This document shows, piece by piece, positions 12,001 to 24,000 of a stretch of 64,000 bases of DNA. Numbering within the stretch: position 1 is the stretch's first letter; every line of letters starts with the position of its first letter. A program made the position numbers and the translations under genes. The DNA is from Owenia fusiformis (lineage: Eukaryota; Annelida; Polychaeta; Sabellida; Oweniidae). The notes beneath the pieces are model-generated. The model made no database searches. It was given only the letters and a program-made list of their open reading frames with translations, and was not told where the DNA came from. The stretch covers positions 22,121,564 through 22,185,563 of the forward strand of contig CAIIXF020000007.1 in assembly GCA_903813345.2 (NCBI GenBank), given 5' to 3'.

Positions 12001-15000
12001 ATTTTCTAAACATTTCCCCATTTCTAGATCCTCCATGCCGCCAGGATCTGAGCGACACACTGACTCGTCAGGCATTGCTTCTTCAACAAATCGTCTCAGA
12101 GCCTCCTTGCTTAAAACGTATCCCGCACCACCACTCATGTAACCATTTCTAGTATACGGTCGAAATCGACGACCTAAATATAATGGTTCCTTTGGATTGA
12201 ACTGTTCGATCATAAAACGTAGATTCTCCACGACAACGTATGTGTCATCGTCAGCTTTCATGAACCAATCAGCATCGTTGAAATGATGCTTATAGACATA
12301 CTTGAACGCTTCTCTAGTTTTCCCCCAGAGATTATCACGACCTTCTCCAACAGGAAGACCGACTGCTGGAAAGTTTGGATCTAATTGTGAACTCATGAAG
12401 ACAATTTTATTGCAGCGTTTTCCCCATGTTGCTTTGACGTGCTTAGCTTTGGAGTACAGAGTGGATGGACTGGTCATTATCCAACACAGAACTCTAACCT
12501 TCTTAGCCAATAGCTCAGCCTCAACAGCCTCGCCTGAAAAAGAAAACATTTCCATATTGAAACATGTAGAAAAATTCATTTGCTAATATTAACAAACATG
12601 TAATTCTAGATAAATAGGATGGAGAAAGTACAGATGGTTTGAACAATATGATAGTCAGTGTTAAGCTCAAATCTTTTTTCAAGTCATGAAAAGTAATATT
12701 TGAATGATTATAGCCATTATATATTTTCAAACTTTACACAGGGCCTTATAAACCTAGCTTCTACTTCAGTAAGTCTCCATCTACAACTAATGATGCAACC
12801 ATTGACCCATTTCCTAATGGACAAAATCTTGAATCCTCTAACACATAAAAGTGCAGTGTCATTATCAATTATCATCTTATTTATCCCAACATGAAAACTA
12901 AAATGAACCCCTAAACTTGTGAAGATTGTGAAATTATTGATCTTTGCATAAAATTCTTTGACAAAATGGGCCTATAAAACACTACAAAAAACCTCCTTTC
13001 TAATAAAAATTATCATGATATAACCTCTCAAGCAAACTGATATTAGAAAGCTAAAAGTGGTTTGAAAGGTAAAATTCTTCTTTGAACCAAATTATAACGG
13101 CGCCATGTTCAGATTTTTGATTGATATTATGATATAAGACTCACTGTGGCAAGTAGATCAGGTATACCTTAATATTAATGGTATTTCTTTTTTATTATCG
13201 CCCAGATATAACGACCTAGGAAGGTCTATCAACACTAACCTACTCAAGGAAAATATTGTTATTCGAAATTCAATTTTACTCTGGTAAAAAAATAATTTTA
13301 TAACTTCCAGCATAAAGTGTAAAACTTAAAAGTAATCAATGTGCACTGCGCTGAAACGCCGATCTTTGAAATTCATTTTTTTATTATTTTTTTTATTTTT
13401 CTATTGAAAGTATAATATTTTAATCTCAAACGTACTCAGACAACCAATTTTACTTTTGTCAAACAATTCTCCAAATAACAATTATAGCATTTAAATCACT
13501 GATCTTTTTGAATTACGAAAATAGACACAAGTGATATAGTCTGATTCCATCGTGCACCGACAGGATATATTAATAAGTATATTGTATGGCCAGTATATTT
13601 GATAAAAACGCTGTAAGTATATTACACGATGATAATGTTTGTTTGCCATATGAAATCTATGAAAGATTCAGTTTAAACGATAGATTTTTACTTGGGAGGA
13701 AAAAAGCAAGTATATTCTTGTCTGATACAACCGATGAATATGAAAAACTGACTTTTATCTGTATGTATTGATTGCTATATTTTATGCCACCAGAGTGATA
13801 TCGTGTTACTTACATTACCTATACCATATATGTATACAGTGCGTCCCAAAAAATGCAACAAAGAAAAACATTGCAAAATCACAAAACCAGTGATGATTAC
13901 ATCAATTTCATTTAGTAAACATATGGAAAAAGTGGCATAAACAGTCGTTGCCTGTCATCTTATGAAAGATTAATCATGAAAGATTACATTCCCTTTCCCA
14001 TGACCACTATTTCTCTACACACATGCCCCTTCACATGACCACTATTTCTCTACACACATGCCCCTTCACATGACCACTATTTCTCTACACACAGAGTGGA
14101 CTGGCCTGTGTGTCCATGTCGCACACCTTTATATGAATCATCTGAGGTTCTGGCCGAGAGTAGCAACCTCATTGATGACACTTTGTTAACTGTTGCAATG
14201 TCTAAAACTTGGTCCAGAGCAGATTTTGGCACGTTGTGCAAAAGGAATGATTATTCAGTGGTCCGTGGTCTTATATGAATAATTGACATACCATTGGAAA
14301 GAGGGGACATGTGGCTTCCTGGTAAACTAAATCAAATTGATGTAATCATCACTGGTTTTGTGATTTTACAATGTATTTGTTTGTTGCGTTTTTATGGGAC
14401 GCACTGTATTGTTATTGTCTCTTACTTAAAAAAAGTGGACGATATTCGGCGTCCGTCGCTCAGCGTTGTAACAAATTGTTGCTGAAATGTTTGCCTGTTT
14501 GATATTGTTCTACTAAATCTGCCCCTTTCTGTAAAACTGAAGAGTTGTTTTATAAACAAATTGTTCAAAAGATGACTTCTTTCGGTCCGAATTTGTATAT
14601 TAAGCTTACTCAATTGCGTTGGGTTGAAGTATCATAATGCGTTTTGCGTTGTGACAATGTGATTGGTTATGAAATATTTTTGCCTCGTCGCTTTTTCCTT
14701 CCTGGCTACGCCACTGTGCTGGTATGGTTTTCTTAGACCTAAAATTTTCATAAAATGCTAAAACAATTTATATTATACAGGTCAGTGTGACTGTATAATT
14801 GTGTATGTTATCTTATCATATTTTATTTCAGAACATGTTATTTTAGGGCAGGGATAGAAATCAATCGAAATTCCTCTATTAAAATAGTGTAGTGTCCAAA
14901 CCAAAATCAATTGGTAGATAAAATATCCCTGACAATTTTAACTATTTCTATGGCAGATATATATTATTAATGACTTCAAGGTTAGGGAAAATTAGTTTGC

Positions 15001-18000
15001 CATTCCCAAACATTTACCCTGATCACAGCAACCCTGGTATGGTTGACATGATAACAAAAGTGACCATAGTGAAAGAGCAGATATCAATATTCAATATCCC
15101 AGAGAGGATAAAAATCATATCTTGAGTAAATCATAGAATGCTCTCTCATTCCATAGTTAAAGTGGTTTGTCATATATCTTAATTTCTAATCAAAATGACC
15201 GATTGGCCATTTTGGCTACTAAATCAGAATGAAACTAGAAAAACAGCAACTCCACGGAGTAGCAAATCCCACCGAACAAAACATGTTTTGATAAATAGCG
15301 GCCATATAAAATTTGAGCCAAATCCATCCACTGGTATTTGAATTATTGAAGATTATGCTTTTATGAAACATGGTTGCCATTTTGAAATTCAGCATCAGCA
15401 TATACAATTTAATCCAAATCCATCAACTGGTACTTGAGTTATCAAGGATTACGTCTTTAATGAAAAATGGCGGAGATTTCGATAAAAAGCAGCTACCTTT
15501 CTTCTCAAGCAGAGCTCCTTTATCTCTAGGCATCAGTATATAAAAAAAATTTGAAGTAAATCCATCCAATGGTATTTGAGTTATCAAAGATTACCTTTTT
15601 ATGAAAAATGGCAGCCATTTTGAAATTCAGCTGAAAAATTCACCTTTGAAATTTCTTCTGCAGTAGATCTCCTTTTTCCCTAAACATAAGCATATAAAAT
15701 AGGAACCAATTTGAGTTATCAATGATTACTTTTTTTAGGAAAAATGGTGGCCATTTTGAAATTCAGTGGCCATCTTGAAAATGTATTTTTGAGCAGTATT
15801 TCTTTGTCTCTAAGCATTAGCGTATAGAATTTGAACCAAATCGATCAACTGGTATTTGACTTATCAAAGGTTACGTTCTTTTATGAAAAATGGCGGCCAT
15901 TTTAAAATTTAGAGGCCATCTTGAAAATCCCTTCTCGAGCAGAGCTCCTATGTCCCCAGGCATCAGCATGTAAACTTTGAACCAAATCCATTCAATGGTA
16001 CTTGAGTTATCAAAGATAATGTTTTTTTTTACGAAAAATGGCCACCATTTTGATTTTGAAAATGTCTTCTTAAGCAAGGCTCCTTTGTACCCAGGCAACA
16101 GCATATAAAATTTGAACCAAATCCATCCACTAGTACTTGAGTTATCAAAGATTATATTTTTTCAGAAAAATGGCCGCCATTTTGAATTTAATTGCCATAT
16201 TGAAAATTCCTTCTCAAGCAGAGGTCCTACACCCATAAGGCTATCAAATTTGAATGAAATCCGTCAACCGGTATTTGAGTTATTGCCCGCAAACACGAAC
16301 GGACGGACCAACGGACGGACGGATGGACGGACGGCTTTTCTATATCCCCTCGAACTTCGTTCGGTGGAATAAATATAGCACTTTGACAAAGTGAAATAAA
16401 AAACATATTCAAGTGAGTGGTTGTATTTTATGGCAATCCACTGCAGCTGGATGACTGTAACTACAGTTAGCTTCATTCAAGATGGTTGCCGAAATACTTT
16501 CGTTTTTGATAAACCTCCAATTTCAGCTAAACTAAGTTGAATCTGGATTCCAAATGTTTCGCCATGTAAATTAATAAAGCTACAATGGTAAATAACCACA
16601 AATAAATGCTCAAACAAACGCGAAATTAAAAAGAAAATGGCTTCACTTAGAATGACTATAACTGAGTTAGAATGACTCTGAAGTTGATGATGATGTAATG
16701 ATGTCGTAGATCATCAACTTCAGTTAGAGTCATTCTAAGTGAAGCCATTTTCTTTAAAATTCTCTAATATTGCGGGTGTTTGGGCATTCATTTGTGGTTG
16801 AATACAATCATAGTTTTATTAATTTGCATGGCGAAACTTTTGGAAACAAGATTCAACTTAGTTTAGCTGAAATCGGAGGTGTATCAAAAACGAAAGAATC
16901 CAAGAAACCATCTTGAATGAATCTAACTGCAATTAGAGTCATCCAGCTCAGTGCTAACACAAGACTTCATGTTATAACAATAAAATCTATATAAAAGATG
17001 AAACACTGTAAGGGATAAGATTAGATTGGAGTGTGAAGATTAGAGAATATTTATATCAATATTAATCTATAGCTTATTATCTATATAAAGCTAAGGGCTT
17101 GTCAAGTAGGGATATTGTATTCTGTTACTGACAACAAACATAATTAGATATTAAGTTTCCAATTAGTGTGCTTATTCTAGCTTCCTATTCCAAACCCACA
17201 TTCTAGGACTAGTTACATCTTTCATTCTTTCAAATTAGCAATATGGAAAGGATCTAGAAAAGAACTCATCAGTCTGTCATATAAGATTGTGATTCTCTCA
17301 CGGTAGCACTATACTGGAGAGTGCAGTTCAAAAAAGTAGGGCAGATTGCACCTTCTATAACCCTATGCAGATGGTACTATATAGAAAATGCTTGGTGCGG
17401 ATTTAATGGTCATTTTCAATTATAATTTTTGATATTTTAAAAACTAAGCCTTAATGGGTTTTCAGTTATATTCATATATGTGTAGATGATACCTAATAAA
17501 AAGGAAAGAGTGTAAATACATGTAGTTGGTACTTCAAGTCCATTCACAATGCATGAAAGCACAAAACCATCAAATTATAAAGTTTCCAATTTATTAATAT
17601 GCCTATCTGTACCGAGTGTTTAGGGGTAGCACACATCCAATAATATTTTCCCATTTCTTATAAAATCACACAGACACTATAATATGACATTTAAGATGCA
17701 AACATAATTAGTATCAACAGGGTATCTTGATCACCTAAAGGCTGTAAACAAAGGCTGTAAACAGTAAATAAAGGCAGCAATTTCAATATCTATGCATTGG
17801 AGACAGGTTTAGTGCTTACTGCGACACTATAAAATGAAGTACATAATTATTTACACAGTTTCCTCTTTTTAGGCATTCAACTACACATTCATGATACCAT
17901 ACGTGGCTTCATTCATAAAGTATCACAAATTCAAATTCCCAAAAATTTTCCGCACAGCACATGATATTCACACAGAGTGTTTTCTGTATAGCACTGTCTG

Positions 18001-21000
18001 CATAGGATAATGGCACTTTAGTCAAATTTCAGTTTGGAATTTTTGTCCATTGCACTTCAGAAATTAAACTCCAGGGGCCCCTTTTCCTGTCAACATGTCA
18101 TCAATGCTACATTATTCCAAACGAAATATAGAAAATATCTTAGTAAACACCTGTCCTAATGACATAATCATAGACAAGAATTAAACTTCAGTCCTGAATC
18201 CGCCAAATTAAATAATCATCGATATATGAAATTGCTGTACTTGCACATGTTATTTTCTGGTACAAAATTAAGTATGAAGGCATGTGTCAATTTCCTATAC
18301 AGTCCTATATTAAATGAATATGGCAATGTGTGAAATTAAATGTGTACTGACTGCATCATCGTTTTAGTAATTTTTATATACATGTTTAGTATTTTCATCT
18401 GTCAGTTTCAGATAATCAAAATTTAACCTAATCTAAAATTCAATGATTGTCAATTTCTAAAAGTTCTTATAAGTTCCCTGATCATTTTAGCCATTTTTAG
18501 GAAATTCTGAAATTCCACGACTTTTCCAGGTAAGAGAAAAGCATCACGGTTGTTCTTGAGTTTTCACTGTTCATGACAACTCCCTTTCAGCTGTTGCAAT
18601 GCTAGAAGGGTCAGGGATGCAACAGTTAACCAGAAAACATGTAAACAAGACTTTACAGACAAGATTTGAGGACAGAAAATCCAAAATGGCTGCCTTGACA
18701 TTTATCCAGAATGCCAAAAAATAATCTGTTCTAGATTTTCATACTAAGAATCTTTCCTGAAAATTTGAAATTGATCTACCAAGCAGTTCACCTAAAAACG
18801 CATAAACAAAACTTTAAGATTTTAAGACAGAAAATCCAAAATGGCTGCCTTGACATTTATCCAGAATGCCAAAAAACTAATCAGATCTAGATTTTCATAC
18901 TGAGAATCATCCCTGAAAATTTGAAACTGATATACCAAACGGTTCACCTGGAAATGTGTAGACAAGACTTTACAGACAAGATTTTAGGACGGAAAATCCA
19001 AAATGGCTGCCTTGACATTTACCCAGAATGCCCAAAAACTAATCTGTTCTAGATTTTCATACTAAGAATCATCCCTGAAAATTTCAAATTGATCTACCAA
19101 ACGGTTCACCTAAAAACGCGTAGACAAAACTTTATGATTTTAAGACGGAAAATCCAAAATGGCTGCCTTGACATTTATCCAGAATGCCAAAAAACTAATC
19201 AGATCTAGATTTTCATACTGAGAATCATCCCTGAAAATTTGAAATTGATCTACCAAACGGTTCACCTGAAAATGCGTAGACAAGACTTTACAGACAAAAT
19301 TTTAGGACGGAAAATCCAAAATGGCTGCCTTGACATTTACCAAGAAAGCCCAAAAACTAATCAGATCTAGATTCTCATACTAAGAATCATCCCTGAAAAT
19401 TTGAAATTGATCTACCAAACGGTTCACCTGAAAACGCGTAGACAAGACTTTACAGACAAGATTTTAGGACGGAAAAATCCAAAATGGCCGACAATAAAAA
19501 AGTGATTATGAGTTTTTGCTGAAATCTTTTTACAAAATTATCACATATAACTACTGTTAACAATAACCTAGGCTTTTACAACAAAGTACAAATTATTTAT
19601 AAAGCTACTAAAAAGTTAAAGTATGAAAACTGAAAAACACCATTCAATATGATACAAAGTATTATCGTGCGCTAACTTTTCTTAAAACATTCAAAATGGC
19701 TGACATGACGGAGCTAACAGGTCCAAAACCTAATCAGATCTAGAATGAAGTGAGCTGAACAAGATGTTAAAGTTTTAAAAGCAACTGTGAAGCCGTTTTT
19801 CTTAAAGTTTGCAGACAAGGATTTTAGCATTTGACTTAAAAATGGCCGACAGGAAGTAGGTATCGAGTTAATTTTTTTTCATCCACATCTGTATGCACTC
19901 ATAAGTAATCCCGGAAAATTTGAAGGTGATATCTGTAGCGGTTTTGGAGAAAACTGCCGGACGTACGGACGGACAGACGGACAGACAGACGGACAGACAG
20001 ACAGACAGACGGACAGACAGACGGACAGACGGACGCGCCTAGGCCGACAATATGGCCCCACACTATGTGGTGGGGACATAATAAAAAGCCAGTTATTTTG
20101 CCTATAGTAATTCACAGAATGTAAAACTACAGCTTCATAATTTTAGGTTTTTATCAGAAAAATAGAAAATGTGAGGTAATCTTTTGTAGCTGCATTAATG
20201 GAATTATGTGGGAAGTTTATATAGCAATCAAGTCTATCACAATCTCTGTATAATAATTTTACATTGAAATTCATCTTTCTCATTAACTGTATTCATACTT
20301 TGTTATAACAATAAATTCTGGAACCTGAGATAATTTCTCGCTTTGTCATAATATATTATCATTATTACAGGATGTATCAACCCATAAAATAATAAGGAAA
20401 ATAATTCAACAGCTAAATTATTACCTCATATACAAGGATATAATAAGGCGTTAACATGCAAAATGTCACAACGTGCCATTTGTTATCGATTCTGAATGCT
20501 GAACACCAGTCACCAAATCCTGACTGCCAAACACCATCCACAAAAAAACTTGGAGACTATAACAATATGTTACAACGTGTGGTGGTGATATAAAAATGAT
20601 ATAAAAACATTTGATTGTTTATGAAAAACAATCTATAAATCAAAATGAATTATAGAAAAACAAGAATGAAAGATCGTCAGATGTTTTTGATATGACTGAA
20701 CCTGAGTTACCTGACAAGCATAACATTAAAATAACTTAACCTCCAGCAAAGAATAAAAATCCAATTAATCACATTGATCTGAAATATTCTCTAATAAATC
20801 TCCCACAATTTGATAGAACATACATACTATTTTTGCATTAACCTAAAGGCAATTCAGATCTAGAGAGCAACCTTTCTTAAAATTGTTTCAATTTTAGTGT
20901 ATTTTGGGCACGATTCATTTTCATTTTCTATAAGAATCTCCAATTAACACCTATTCACTTATTCATAGATATACTGAATTAACTTCAGGTAAAACTAACG

Positions 21001-24000
21001 TTTTAAAATCTGCAAAAAAACAACTGGATTTGAAAAAATTGACCAGCTACTACTGAATCTTTAAACTGTAATTTTTTGTTTTAGCTTCGAGGATAAATCG
21101 ATAACTCACAGTTTCTTAATAGTTCAAAGGCGTCAATTCAAATTGACAATGTGGCAAACAGAATTTATTTCCTTGTAGATTTCCCTTGGGTTAAATATAC
21201 TAAAGCTGAATAGTTAATCCAAGACAGTCATACATGTATAATTAACCAATAGCTCTTGAGTCAAACAGTACGAGAGCTCATATTTCAATGTTATATATAG
21301 ATATATGATCCTACAAAATGTAAGTCAATGCGAGACAATACATCAATACAAATGCTATATGCTGATAACAGCCACTCCTGGACCATCCTTGATACATTAA
21401 CAACACTGACAGGCTATGGTATCTCTCATTGAAAGATCTTAATTCAACAAAAGCCAACATTTCACAATTACGTACTTTTCTATCACTTTATTCATTCAAA
21501 AAAGTCATAAAATGACTAATGAATCAAAATGATATTTCACAAGAGAAATTTATCTGCTTTGGCAAATTATGTAACACAAGTATTAGTCCCATGGTTTTGG
21601 TAGAATTAACTAATAAGATCAATATTGCAAAGATGGTTCAAATTGTACTATTTATCCTCCAGTCTTTTGGAACCAGGCTAGATATGTTATGTGGGTTAAT
21701 TAAGGCAGAATTCAAAGAAATTCTACACTAAATGACTATAAATAAATGAATAAATAAATAAATACAGAGATAAATAAATAAGGCCTGCATGAAGTGGAGA
21801 TTCATAACTTAACTGTAAATCAACAAATAAGTACTGTACCATATTACAGGGTGATACAAACAAACCCCTAGGTGGATTTAACATATGTCTCTTAAACATT
21901 TTTAATCTCCAAAAGAAAATTCATAGTTTCCATCATAATTAAGACCCTGTATACATCTGCGCACATAGTCTACTTATAAACTACTGAAGGTGTAGCTCTC
22001 TTTTGAGAAGCGAAACTGAATGAATATTCAATTGAAAAGGTGCCAAGATCGTAGGTTTGCATTTTTGTGACACTCTGTATCATGAAATGATACATGTTTA
22101 ATATACAGTTCAGTTCATCTAAAGCCCTATAAACATTGCCTCCTTAATATAAATGACATTAGACATTTTACCACTTAAAATCTAAAGTAACTGAGAGTCA
22201 AAAATAAATGAATATCTTACTAATGGACTTTGCCCTATGATTGTAAAACACTTGTATGCACTTTCAATGAATAAATGAAATCTACCATAGATTGGCACTA
22301 ACCATACATGATTTTTAAATCTATAGGTGATACTATTACAAATGCAAGTCTATATAAAAACTATAGATAAATCAGGCCCGTAGCCAGGATTTGCCAAGAA
22401 GGGTTCACTTTTTAAAATATTCCAGGGGGGGTTGACTTATAACAATTTTGGTCCAAAAGTGGCCAAAATCACTTAAAAAGTGCTCAGAATGGTGAAAAAC
22501 TGCATGATTTTGAACGACTTTTTGGCCAGGGGGGGGTCGCTCGAATCTATCGACCCCCCCCCCCTGGTTACGGGCCTGATAAATGGATATGTCATTCCAA
22601 TGTCCATAAGCTTCATAAAAGAAGTGGAATCCTTCTGTAAATTACTTTCCAATTAAAATATTGGAATACTGACCCATATCTTTAAGGCATGTGCGATACC
22701 AAAATAAAATTAATATACAGTAGGTTGTTTGGTTTAAAACTGAAGTGTTTTAAATGTTTCAAATGAGGATTATTATCTTGAATTATAGTCAAACACTTCT
22801 ATTTATGATAATAATGTGACGAGACAGATATAAATGATTTTATTAAGATCTGATCAGATGATCATTTCATGAACTGAAAGTAACTGCCATGTTAAACATA
22901 AATAAAGGACCAATGATCCTCTGCTCACACAGTGTTTTGTGCAGCTAATGATGATTGACTTTATACATGAGAAAGTTGCCTAAAAATGAGTCTTACTTTT
23001 TGTCAAATTGTATAGGGTAAACAGCAAAAACTGTAATTTCAAGAGCTTTGAAATCTTCAGAGGACATAAGTTGCATATACAGCAACTACTGCGAGTTATT
23101 TGAAAGTTCTACTCTAACAAAGTGTCTAGTATTTACAGAAAATTTGACTTTTTGATGTCAAAATCAGCAATTTCTCGGAAACCAGGCGAACTTGGGAAAT
23201 GGCGATGATAGGTCAAATAGGCATTATGGATATGCATTAAATGAATGTGGATATGACTCCATCCGAATAGCAGTTTTAATTTGTGTGGCCAATGTTGACG
23301 GACGGACAGACGCCTGGTCGATCCCATAGGCTGTGTGAGCCAAAAAATGATAGACTGAACTCCTGAAGCCTTCATAATACAACAATTAACAACAATTAAA
23401 TGCTGTGAAAAATAAATCACCAAGAAACAAAATTTCAGTTATATTAAACATATACCCAGCACTTGCAATGGTCCATTAAAAGTGTCTGTGTAAAAAGCGT
23501 TCATTACTTATTGATCACCCCTCGTATACGTCTTTAATTGCTTATCTATTCAAATTTATTCTAAGTATCGAACATGTGCTTTTTAGAACAAGTGTTTTTA
23601 ATGATTAAGCTGGCATTACTCAAATATGCTTTTCTGCCTTTTGAATCATAATCAAACAATAGTATATTTTATTGATATTCATAAGTAACCACCTGTAATC
23701 AGTTATTCAAGATTGCAATTCAATTGAAAGTTAATGTATCGTAAGATCTCATAACTTGAGGCCACAAGATTTATACAAAGATGTTCTTATATCTTTTTTC
23801 ATCAACCCCTCACTTATAAAAATAAAATTAGGAATTTATATCATCAATTTAATAAGATTTTGTAAATTTTCTTTAAAAACAAGTCAGAACATTTTCAGGT
23901 ATGAGGGAGAATCTGAAAATAACATGAAAGAACCACCCCTATCACTGGAGAATCTGGGCTTTCAAAGGCCTTATTTTTTAATTCTAGGCCAAATTTTGAA

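Noticed and set aside
12302-12586. 94-codon plus-strand frame
   Set aside because: Antisense of the C1GALT1 catalytic exon.
19879-20115. Open frame with [16 protein letters not shown]
   Set aside because: Translation of the GGACAGAC microsatellite at the end of a tandem repeat, not a gene.
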